NCBI GenBank assembly: GCA_900543505.1
Contig: UQSB01000011.1
Span: 1-49,865, forward strand
Reading direction: 5' to 3'
DNA: 49,865 bases
Origin: an uncultured Collinsella sp.
GTDB lineage: Bacteria > Actinomycetota > Coriobacteriia > Coriobacteriales > Coriobacteriaceae
Both the position numbers and the translations under genes were made by a program. Numbering within the stretch: the stretch's first letter is position 1; every line of letters starts with the position of its first letter. The notes under the pieces were generated by a model. The model did no database searches. It saw only the letters and a program-made list of their open reading frames with translations, and was not told the DNA's origin. This document shows, piece by piece, positions 17,649 through 24,860 of the stretch.

Positions 17649-18359
17649 TTACAGCTCGAAGGCGTCGATGCCCTCGCTCTCCATGCGGGTACGCAGCTCA
17701 TCGATGATGGGCATGCCGGCACTGCATCCGATGCGCTCGGCGCCGGCACGGACCATGTCGAGAAAGGCGTCGGCAGTGCGGATGCCGCCAGCGGCCTTAA
17801 CCTTAACACGGGGGTCGGTGTGCTCGCGCATGAGACGGACGTCCTCGACGGTCGCGCCGCCGGTGGAGAAGCCGGTGGAGGTCTTCACGAAGGTGGGCAG
17901 GACCTCGCTGGCGATCTTGCACAGCTCGAGCTTCTCATCCTCGGTAAGCAGGCAATTCTCGAAGATGACCTTGGAGGGGACGCCGGCTTCGCGGCAGACG
18001 TCGACGATCTGCTGCATCTCGTCCTTGATGTAGGCCCAGTTGCCGGCCTTGAGCTCGGTGAGGTTGATCACGTAGTCGATCTCATTCGCGCCGTTGGCCA
18101 GGGCGTCCTTGGTCTCGAAGACCTTGGTGGCGATGGTGGTCTGGCCGAGGGGGAAGCCGATGGCGGCACCGGTGTGGATGTCGGTACCGGCGAGGAGCTC
18201 GGAGCAGAGCTTGGACTGGACGGAGTTGATGGCGACCATCTTGAAGTGGTAGTCCTTCGCCTCCTGGCAGAGCTTCTCCATATCCTCGCGCGTGGCGTCG
18301 GGGTGGAGGTTGGTGTGGTCGACCAGACGGGCGAGATCATCGAGCGTGTAACGTGCCAT
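17649..18359 (-). CDS. deoC: Deoxyribose-phosphate aldolase
   Basis: Class I aldolase of 236 residues that splits 2-deoxyribose 5-phosphate into glyceraldehyde 3-phosphate and acetaldehyde. Clear markers are LARLVDHTNLHPDATREDM at the start, AAIGFPLGQTT, NGANEIDYVINLTEL, the Schiff-base lysine in FVKTSTGFSTGGAT, and KAAGGIRTADAFL near the C-terminus. GGGAG lies 6 bases before the ATG. It leads the minus-strand set deoC-manA-rmlD-like and is divergent from the second PTS. Such aldolases also occur in operons for other sugar phosphates, so the physiological substrate here may not be deoxyribose phosphate. Confidence 0.95.
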   Translation of the reverse strand: MARYTLDDLARLVDHTNLHPDATREDMEKLCQEAKDYHFKMVAINSVQSKLCSELLAGTDIHTGAAIGFPLGQTTIATKVFETKDALANGANEIDYVINLTELKAGNWAYIKDEMQQIVDVCREAGVPSKVIFENCLLTEDEKLELCKIASEVLPTFVKTSTGFSTGGATVEDVRLMREHTDPRVKVKAAGGIRTADAFLDMVRAGAERIGCSAGMPIIDELRTRMESEGIDAFEL

Positions 18360-18408
18360 GACGGCTCCCTTCGTTGAGGATTGGTGCGTGCCTGCATCCT
18401 AGCATATT

Positions 18409-18514
18409 GTCATACATATTGATGCTAAATAATACTATTTACCGTTTATGTCCGATTTAATACCGTTTGTGGACTCAAAAAGATTCAATCTCTAAACATT
18501 TTGGTCATACATAT
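18409..18514. promoter_or_regulatory. Divergent promoter region with paired repeats (deoC / second PTS)
   Basis: GTCATACATAT occurs twice, at 18409-18419 near the deoC promoter and at 18504-18514 just before the PTS genes; the second lies in a dyad TCATA-CATA-TATGA. Between them TACCGTTT occurs at 18440 and 18461, 21 bases (two helical turns) apart. The AT-rich 184-base gap thus has one copy of the first repeat at each promoter, which fits one regulator controlling both units, plausibly the GntR protein at 21364. Confidence 0.55.
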
Positions 18515-18543
18515 ATGATTAATCGCGACGAAAGGAGATATCA

Positions 18544-18972
18544 GTGAACATCGTATTGACTTCACACGGCACGCTTTGCGACGGCATGCTCGACACCTAT
18601 AAGAAGATGGTCTCGAGCGACAGCCCCATCGTCGCCGTGGGTCTGGGCGACGACGGCGTCGACGTCTTCCGCGAGCACCTTTCCAATGCGGTCAAGACGC
18701 AGCTCGAATCAGGCAACACGCTCATCCTCGCGGATCTACTCGGCGGAACCCCCTACAACGAGGCCTACGCCCTGTTCCTCGAAAACCCCGAGCACCTGCG
18801 CGTCGTATCGGGCTTCAATTTCGGCATGCTCATCGAGGTCGGCGTCGCGGCTGCGGCAAGTGACGACCTGGACGCCGCCGTCGAACTCGCGCTCAACGCT
18901 GGAACCTCCGGCGTCACCGCAGCGGCCCTCCCGGATGAAGATGAGTCCCTCGCGGACGACGACCTGTTTTAG
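18544..18972 (+). CDS. PTS mannose/sorbose-family EIIA component (second system)
   Basis: Cytoplasmic phosphocarrier of 142 residues starting with GTG; AAAGGAG lies 7 bases upstream. The phosphorylated histidine is residue 8 in LTSHGTLCDGML, and ILADLLGGTPYNEAY is the usual loop. It is the first gene of a complete EIIA-EIIB-EIIC-EIID operon, divergent from deoC-manA. The C-terminus ends SLADDDLF, the same last five residues as the EIIC of this operon, whereas the other PTS of this window uses DDDI/EEDI endings. Confidence 0.93.
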   Translation: MNIVLTSHGTLCDGMLDTYKKMVSSDSPIVAVGLGDDGVDVFREHLSNAVKTQLESGNTLILADLLGGTPYNEAYALFLENPEHLRVVSGFNFGMLIEVGVAAAASDDLDAAVELALNAGTSGVTAAALPDEDESLADDDLF

Positions 18973-19017
18973 TGATAACGCGATTCCCAAAAGAATCGCC
19001 CAATGGAAGGAGACACA

Positions 19018-19512
19018 ATGGCAATCGTGCTCGCACGCGTGGACGACCGAGTCATCCACGGACAGACCACCACCCGGTGGGTCGCGGTGAAGCCGGCTGA
19101 CGCCATCCTGGTGATCAGCGACAAGATCGCCGCGGACCAGCTTCGCTGCAAGGTGCTCAAAGCCGCAGCGGGCAAACTCAAGCTCGGCATCTACACCCTC
19201 GCCCAGGGACCTGAGGCCCTCGCCAAGGCCCAGGCCTCGGCAAAGAACTTCTTCGTCATCTCCGACTCGATCCGCAACTTCGCCGACCTGGTCAAGATCG
19301 ACGGCGACTTCGGCGGCGTGCTCAACATCGGAAACCTCAATGCCACGCGCGAGGGCACCAAGAACATGGGCAATACCGTGATGATGAACGACGAGGACGT
19401 CGTCGCGCTCGATGAGCTCGAGGCTGCCGGCATCGACCTTCAGTTCCAGCTGCTGCCCGACGACGCTGTCCGCACCTGGCCCGCGGTCAAAACCAAGTAC
19501 CAGTCGATGTAA
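19018..19512 (+). CDS. PTS mannose/sorbose-family EIIB component (second system)
   Basis: EIIB of 164 residues with ARVDDRVIHGQTTTRW at the N-terminus; the phosphorylated histidine is residue 14. ATG 19018 follows AAGGAGA by 4 bases and is preferred to an in-frame ATG 15 bases earlier that contains the ribosome site. It is the second gene of the operon, 45 bases after EIIA. The sequence is clearly different from the EIIB at 1798, so the two systems are not recent duplicates. Confidence 0.94.
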   Translation: MAIVLARVDDRVIHGQTTTRWVAVKPADAILVISDKIAADQLRCKVLKAAAGKLKLGIYTLAQGPEALAKAQASAKNFFVISDSIRNFADLVKIDGDFGGVLNIGNLNATREGTKNMGNTVMMNDEDVVALDELEAAGIDLQFQLLPDDAVRTWPAVKTKYQSM

Positions 19513-19542
19513 ACGCATCAACACCAGCTTAGGAGGAACACC

Positions 19543-20376
19543 ATGGACCTTACCCTGCTCTTCCCCGCGCTCATGTGCGGCGTCTTCTGCTACCTGGGCG
19601 CCATCGAGAGCGCCTGCCTGTTCGGCATGTCCGGTGGCTACTACGTAATGGGCCGCCCGCTCGTCGCCGGCCTGCTGTGCGGCCTCGTCTTCGGCGACGT
19701 GAGCGCCGGCGTTCTATGCGGCGTCGCCGTCCAGGCCGTCTTCATCGCCAACCTGTCCACCGGCGGCGCGACCAACTCCGAAATCACCTACGCTTCCTAC
19801 GGCGGCATCGGATTGGCCATGGCCACCACCAAGGATCCGGCAATCGCCGTCACCCTTTCCGTGCTCATGGGCCAAACCCTCGGCCTCATCTTCTACAACA
19901 CCCGCATGGCCCTCTACTCCTTCTTCAACGGCAAGGCCCAGACCGCCGCTGAGGCCAACGATGGTCGCGGCATCACTAAGTGGCACATCATCTACCCCCA
20001 AATCTGCACCTTCTTCATCCGCGCCGTCCCGGTGTTTTTGGTCGTCTACTTTGGCCAGGGCGTGGTCGAAACCCTGCTCAATAGCGTTCCCGAGGTCGTC
20101 ACGCATATCATCTCCGTCCTCGGCGGCGTCCTTCCCGCTCTCGGCATCGGCATGCTCATGAACATCGTGATCAAGGACAAGGCCCAGCTGATCTTCTTCC
20201 TCGCGGGCTTCGTGCTCCTCTCCTTCGCCGGCCTCTCCATGATCGCCATCGTGTTCCTCGCCGCACTCGTCGCCTACCTCGTGTTCCTGTCGAGCGGCAA
20301 GACCGCCGAACCCGCGCTCGCGACTTCCGAGCCCCAGGAGACCACCGCGGTCTACGAAGATGACGATCTGTTCTAA
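19543..20376 (+). CDS. PTS mannose/sorbose-family EIIC component (second system)
   Basis: Membrane channel subunit of 277 residues. Family motifs are GGYYVMGRPLVAGLLCGLVFGD near residues 34-55 and VQAVFIANLSTGGATNSE near 65-82; several hydrophobic helices follow. AGGAGG lies before the ATG. The cytoplasmic tail ends VYEDDDLF, matching the EIIA of the same operon. EIID follows 21 bases later. Confidence 0.95.
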   Translation: MDLTLLFPALMCGVFCYLGAIESACLFGMSGGYYVMGRPLVAGLLCGLVFGDVSAGVLCGVAVQAVFIANLSTGGATNSEITYASYGGIGLAMATTKDPAIAVTLSVLMGQTLGLIFYNTRMALYSFFNGKAQTAAEANDGRGITKWHIIYPQICTFFIRAVPVFLVVYFGQGVVETLLNSVPEVVTHIISVLGGVLPALGIGMLMNIVIKDKAQLIFFLAGFVLLSFAGLSMIAIVFLAALVAYLVFLSSGKTAEPALATSEPQETTAVYEDDDLF

Positions 20377-20397
20377 TCCCCGAAGGAGCGAACTCAC

Positions 20398-21249
20398 ATG
20401 ACTACGGAACTCACCGGCACCACCGCCAAGAAGACCGAAAACGGCGGCCACCTTTCCAACAAGGAGCTCAACACCATCTGGCTGCGTTGGGCCTTCACCC
20501 ACCTGTCCTCGATGAGCTACGAGAAGCTCCAGGGCCACGCCTACGCCTGGGCATACCTCCCCTTTGCCGAGAAGTACTACAAGGATGACCCCGACGCCAA
20601 GCGCCGCCTGCTCGTCCGCCACTCCGTGTTCTTCAACACCGAGCCCCAGACCGGCCAGCTCATCAACGGCATCGTGACCTCCCTCGAGGAGAACATCGCC
20701 ATGGGCGGCGAGGTCTCCGAGGATATGCCCAACAACATCAAGGCAACCCTCATGGGCCCCCTGGCGGGCATCGGCGACTCCATCATCCAGGGCATCATCG
20801 TCCCGATCCTGCTCTCGATCGGTATGAGCCTCGCCACGGGCGGTAGCCCGATCGGCCCGCTGTTCTACATGATCGCCTACGGTATCCTCGGCCCGCTCAT
20901 CTCGTTCATCAGCTACCGCACCGGCTACAAGCTCGGCGTCGGCGCCATCGACGTCATCGTGGGCGAGAACGCCCGCCGCATCACCGATGCCTTCAACATC
21001 CTGGGCATCATGGTCATCGGCGCCCTCGCCGCAGGCAACATCGGCCTGACCACCACCCTCAACATCCCGCTGGGCGGCGAATGGCAGCCCCTGCAGGCAA
21101 CCCTCGACGGCGTGTTCCCCTCCATCCTTCCCCTGGCGACCGTGCTGATCACCTGGTGGATGCTGGGCAAGAAGCAGTACAGCCCCACCAAGGTCATCGT
21201 CATCCTGACCGTCGTGGTCTCCGCGCTCTGCCTGCTGGGCGTCTTCTAA
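20398..21249 (+). CDS. PTS mannose/sorbose-family EIID component (second system)
   Basis: Membrane subunit of 283 residues. Visible family features are the N-terminal WLRWAFTHLSSMSYEKLQG, VFFNTEPQTGQLINGIV, LMGPLAGIGDSIIQGIIVPIL and the hydrophobic C-terminal third. AAGGAG precedes the ATG. The soluble N-terminal region is longer than in the EIID at 3216 by about ten residues. It is the last gene of the operon, followed by a terminator and a GntR regulator. Confidence 0.95.
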   Translation: MTTELTGTTAKKTENGGHLSNKELNTIWLRWAFTHLSSMSYEKLQGHAYAWAYLPFAEKYYKDDPDAKRRLLVRHSVFFNTEPQTGQLINGIVTSLEENIAMGGEVSEDMPNNIKATLMGPLAGIGDSIIQGIIVPILLSIGMSLATGGSPIGPLFYMIAYGILGPLISFISYRTGYKLGVGAIDVIVGENARRITDAFNILGIMVIGALAAGNIGLTTTLNIPLGGEWQPLQATLDGVFPSILPLATVLITWWMLGKKQYSPTKVIVILTVVVSALCLLGVF

Positions 21250-21291
21250 GCAATAGCTCAATCGACAAGCCAACAATTTAACCCGACCATC

Positions 21292-21328
21292 GGGGCGGAG
21301 CCTTATGGCTCCGCCCCATATGTTATAT
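21292..21328 (+). terminator. Terminator after second PTS operon
   Basis: GGGGCGGAGCC and GGCTCCGCCCC form a perfect 11-bp stem with a TTAT loop. The following ATATGTTATATTC is T-rich but not a clean run, so some read-through into the GntR gene is possible. Confidence 0.7.
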
Positions 21329-21363
21329 TCGTTCCAACTTCGGCCTTAAAAAGGTATGACAAA

Positions 21364-22080
21364 ATGACGCTCTATGACCAAATCAAAGATGATCTACTCG
21401 CCAAAATTAAAAACGGCACGTACGCCGTGGGCGAAACCATCCCCTCTGAAATGCAACTATGCGATATGTACGGCGTCAGCCGGTCAACTATTCGCCAGGC
21501 CATGCAAACCCTTGTAAGCGAAGGCTACTTGGAAAAACGGCAGCGCCGTGGCACCGTTGTAACGCTCCCCAAGGTCGATCAGGCCTTTGCCATGCGCATT
21601 ATGAGCTTCGAGGACGAGATGAAGCGAGCCGGACGCGCACCACGCACCAAGGTCCTCACCTTCAAGCGAGTCAAAGCAACAACCGAAATCGCCAGCAAGC
21701 TTGAGCTGGAGCCCGGCGAAGACGTGTACAAACTCGTCCGCCTAAGATATGCCGACGACACCCCCAACGTATTTGTGGAAAGCTATATTCCCTGCAAACC
21801 GTACCAAGACTTCGATGCTGTCAACTTTGAAGAGACCAGCCTGTATTTTGCCATGAGCAAATCTGGCAACCCAGTCGAGCGAGCGCACCGCCACCTCGAG
21901 GTCTCAAAAGCCAATGTGACGACCGCCGCCCTGCTCGACATTGAAGAGGGCGACCCCCTCATCATTTTCCAAACCGTTGCACGAGACGCGCTTGACTCTC
22001 CTGTCGAGTATTCCGTGGCGACGTATCGAGGCGAAAGTAACTCCTTTGACTTTGAAGTACGCGTAAGCGAATCAAGCTAA
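21364..22080 (+). CDS. GntR/HutC-family transcriptional regulator (UTRA domain)
   Basis: Regulator of 238 residues. Winged helix at residues 1-70 (YDQIKDDLLAKIKNGTYAVG, PSEMQLCDMYGVSRSTIRQA, wing KRQRRGTVV) and UTRA effector domain from about residue 80, including KVLTFKRVKATTEIA and VESYIPCKPYQDF. It is encoded 115 bases after EIID, in the same direction, behind a terminator that may leak. It is therefore the likely controller of the second PTS and of the divergent deoC-manA set, acting at the paired repeats 18409-18514. Its ligand is probably a phosphosugar from this pathway; that is an inference. Confidence 0.92.
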   Translation: MTLYDQIKDDLLAKIKNGTYAVGETIPSEMQLCDMYGVSRSTIRQAMQTLVSEGYLEKRQRRGTVVTLPKVDQAFAMRIMSFEDEMKRAGRAPRTKVLTFKRVKATTEIASKLELEPGEDVYKLVRLRYADDTPNVFVESYIPCKPYQDFDAVNFEETSLYFAMSKSGNPVERAHRHLEVSKANVTTAALLDIEEGDPLIIFQTVARDALDSPVEYSVATYRGESNSFDFEVRVSESS

Positions 22081-22245
22081 CTCCGTTTGCAAGGTGGCAC
22101 TCTGCTGTACTTTATGCGGAGCCGTCGGCACTCTTGGTAGACTGTATGATGTATGCCGCGCGAAGGCACTCGTTCTCCCGCGCGCATGAAGACGCGCCGT
22201 GCGGCCTGTAAGTCCGCAGCGTGCGCCAGGTTGTAAGGGGATCTC

Positions 22246-23100
22246 ATGGAACCCATTTCGCAGGGAATGCAAGGGCCTGCCGTCGAGGACGTGCAGACGC
22301 GCCTTTCCTCGCTTGGATATATGATCGACGCCGCCGAAATGACGGCAAAGGAGTTCGGCGCAACTACGGTTGCGGCCGTTCGCGCGTTTCGCACCCAGCA
22401 GGGACTGGATGCGGGCGAGGATGTGGACGGTACATGCTGGAGCGCGCTGGTGGACGAGTCTTACAAACTCGGCGATCGCACGCTGTACCTGCGCCTTCCC
22501 AATTTCCACGGTGCCGACGTACGCGCCCTGCAGCGCGCCCTCAACACGCTCGGCTTTGCCTGCGGCGTGGACGACGGCTATTTTGGCCCGCATACCGAGG
22601 CCGCTTTGCAGCAGTTCCAGGAGAACGTGGGGCTGTTCGCCGATGGCATGGCGTTCCAGGACACCTTCAACTACGTGAACCGCCTGCACCATGTGTGGGA
22701 GGGCAAGCCCTCTGTGATCGATGTCGAGGCTGAGGCCCGCATGGGGTTCGCCCGCGCCGCGAGCGTGCTCGAAAGCTGGAGCATCGCCATCGGCGGCGAG
22801 GACGCAATCGCCCGCAACGTCGCCTCGCGCGTGTGGAATATCGCAACCGCAACGACCGATGGCAGCGGCATCGTGCTGTATGACGACGTCGCGCCCGAGG
22901 ATGTGGACCTGACGGTCGAGATCGCCTCCGATGCGCTGCCCGACGACGCCGAGCCGCGCGCCACGATCACCCTGGCCGAGTGCAACAACCTCTCACTGCG
23001 CATCAAGACGGCGGTCGCCGCGGCGGCCACCCGCCCGCCCGATCAAGCCCCGCATCGAGCTCACGGGCATCACCGGCTACGGCACGTTCACTTCAAGTGA
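22246..23100 (+). CDS. Peptidoglycan-binding protein with two PG_binding_1 domains, frameshifted C-terminus
   Basis: Two PG_binding_1 repeats are visible: GMQGPAVEDVQTRLSSLGY to LDAGEDVDG (residues 7-60) and HGADVRALQRALNTLGF to FADGMAF (residues 88-137). A third domain without a recognised function follows (ARMGFARAASVLESWSIAIGG). No signal peptide is seen. AAGGGG precedes the ATG. The end as read (RPPDQAPHRAHGHHRLRHVHFK) is low-complexity nonsense, whereas the next frame gives IKPRIELTGITGYGTF and VRLLDGLCDALSD with a stop at 23156-23158. One extra base in the run CACCCGCCCGCCCGATC near 23030-23042 explains this. The native gene probably covers 22246-23158 (about 303 residues). Confidence 0.8.
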   Translation: MEPISQGMQGPAVEDVQTRLSSLGYMIDAAEMTAKEFGATTVAAVRAFRTQQGLDAGEDVDGTCWSALVDESYKLGDRTLYLRLPNFHGADVRALQRALNTLGFACGVDDGYFGPHTEAALQQFQENVGLFADGMAFQDTFNYVNRLHHVWEGKPSVIDVEAEARMGFARAASVLESWSIAIGGEDAIARNVASRVWNIATATTDGSGIVLYDDVAPEDVDLTVEIASDALPDDAEPRATITLAECNNLSLRIKTAVAAAATRPPDQAPHRAHGHHRLRHVHFK

Positions 23101-23201
23101 TGCGCAAACTCTGGCCGTTCGCCTTCTCGACGGCCTATGTGATGCGCTGAGCGACTAGGTACGCTACACTAGAGCGGCGCGCTTGCGCGCCCACACCCAT
23201 T

Positions 23202-23275
23202 TGGGGCATCGTCCAGCGGCAGGACCCTGGTTTTTGGTACCAGTTACGGGGGTTCGAATCCCTCTGCCCCAGCCA
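23202..23275 (+). tRNA. tRNA-Gln (UUG anticodon)
   Basis: A full cloverleaf with encoded CCA. Acceptor TGGGGCA pairs with TGCCCCA, the anticodon stem CTGGT/ACCAG encloses the loop TTTTGGT with anticodon TTG, and the T-arm is GGGGGTTCGAATCCCTC. The discriminator is G. TACACT about 35 bases upstream may be its -10 box. Confidence 0.95.
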
Positions 23276-23345
23276 CGATAGACAGGCTCGGTCAGTCTGC
23301 CAGCGGGCTTTTCTGTGCGTTGGAAAATCTCGGCATTGCTTGGCG

Positions 23346-24575
23346 CTACACGCGCGTCGCATCCTTGGGACTCATGGTCATGCTCTGGAAGCGGTTCTCC
23401 ATGTAGTCGTTATCGAAATACTTGCCGTAGAACTGCGCGACGGGAATATCCGGCTCCGTGCCGTTGACGCGCTGGTACCAGTAGTCGAGCGACTGCAGCG
23501 TCATGACGCCGTCGACCAGCATAATGACGGTAAAGATGACGGTAGCCGAGTAGCGACTCTTCCACGGAATCATGTTGATGAGCTTGAGCAGCCTCGGCAA
23601 CAGCAGCTTGATCCAGATAAGGCCACCCAGGCCCCACAGGCAGGCAAAGCCCGTGCAGGTGCGTCCGCCCGTAAGAACGGCGAGTGGGTCGGGCATGCCA
23701 AACAGCTTCATGTGCGAGTAGCTCCACGAGACCACGCCAAATGAGGTCTGCATAAACCAGCCCACGAACACCTCAAAGCTCGCGCCGAGCACAGCGCTTA
23801 CCAGGAAAATGATGATGGGGTTCTTTTTATAGAAGCGGTTGAGCACCATGGTCATGAGTACGGCGCCAAAGCCATAGATGGGGCTGAAGGGACCAAACAG
23901 CATGCCGGCGCGGTTCTGGTAGACGCCCGGGTCGTCGACTGTCATATGCCAGATGTCCTCGGCGATCAGGCCGAGCACGCAGCAGACGAAGAATACCCAG
24001 AACAGGTTGAAGTAGTTGAGCTTGATGTAGCCCTCGCCGGTTTCATCGCGGCCGAGCATGCCCTCGGCGGCGGCGTCACGGTCGAGCATCTCCTGCAGGC
24101 GGCGCTGCAGTTCGCGCTCCTGGCGCAGCGTGGGGTCGACGGTTGCTGAAAGTGCAACGAGGATGCCGAGCTGGATCGCGGGACGCAGCAGGAAGGGCCC
24201 GATGCCCTGGAGCATCACGTCGACCAAAAGCTCGACGACGGTGAATGCAATAAGGATGTAGGACAGGCGGGCGGCGTTGCGGCGCTGGTTTTTGATAAGG
24301 TCCAGGCCAAAGATGATCAGGATGACGGCACTTGCCGCAGAGAGCATGATGCCGGCGACGATGAGTCCAACCGAGACCAGCATATTGTCGCCGAGCTTTT
24401 CGGCGGCGTTGCCGTTGATGAGCGCGGTGATGACCTGCCACATAAAGGCAGCGACCGACGGGAGTGTGCCTACGCCGGATAGGATGCACAGGACGGCGTA
24501 CACCTTAATGATGAGGGGAATCTTCTTGACCTCCGTGGCGCTGGGGACGCTGGGGTCGAGTTCGTTTCGATCCAT
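23346..24575 (-). CDS. Membrane protein, putative ABC-transporter-permease (CmpB-like) family
   Basis: A 409-residue protein. Residues about 20-160 hold four hydrophobic helices, then a charged coiled stretch (RQERELQRRLQEMLDRDAAAEG), then the CmpB-type domain with FGPFSPIYGFGAVLMTMVLNRF, EVFVGWFMQTSFG and WGLGGLIWIKLLLPRL. The C-terminus is a soluble tail of about 50 residues. The function of this family is unknown despite its permease name, and no ATPase gene is adjacent. GAAAGG lies 6 bases before the ATG. It stands alone, convergent with the tRNA-Gln gene and divergent from purF. Confidence 0.8.
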   Translation of the reverse strand: MDRNELDPSVPSATEVKKIPLIIKVYAVLCILSGVGTLPSVAAFMWQVITALINGNAAEKLGDNMLVSVGLIVAGIMLSAASAVILIIFGLDLIKNQRRNAARLSYILIAFTVVELLVDVMLQGIGPFLLRPAIQLGILVALSATVDPTLRQERELQRRLQEMLDRDAAAEGMLGRDETGEGYIKLNYFNLFWVFFVCCVLGLIAEDIWHMTVDDPGVYQNRAGMLFGPFSPIYGFGAVLMTMVLNRFYKKNPIIIFLVSAVLGASFEVFVGWFMQTSFGVVSWSYSHMKLFGMPDPLAVLTGGRTCTGFACLWGLGGLIWIKLLLPRLLKLINMIPWKSRYSATVIFTVIMLVDGVMTLQSLDYWYQRVNGTEPDIPVAQFYGKYFDNDYMENRFQSMTMSPKDATRV

Positions 24576-24860
24576 ACAGAACCTTTCTCGCTTTGTCCTA
24601 GGCTACAAGGATACGCCGCCGACCTGCCAAAAGACAGGACGAACGTCCCAATTGCAACTTTGTAATCCCCAACGGTGGACGCGGCGGCCATCTGGGGGCG
24701 CGGGCGCTTGCACTGGACAGACCGATAAAATGTTTGGCCACAAAACGGATTATTAGCTCGGTGGGCTTTTAAAAAGCGCTGCTCATGCGCTGGGGAGCGC
24801 GTCGCGCCGTGCGTATAATAAGGCGGGTAACGCCAAAATACGAGGCTCTGAGGGGATGCC
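24576..24860. promoter_or_regulatory. Divergent upstream region of purF with TATAAT box
   Basis: This 285-base gap separates the membrane protein gene from purF. TATAAT at 24814-24819 is a good -10 box for purF, with a TG four bases upstream of it and no clear -35. I see no purine-riboswitch fold. The rest shows no gene. Confidence 0.5.

Noticed and set aside
19714..21276. 520-codon open frame on the minus strand
   Set aside because: It is the antisense of the PTS EIIC-EIID genes, with low-complexity His/Asp/Gly/Glu-rich sequence.
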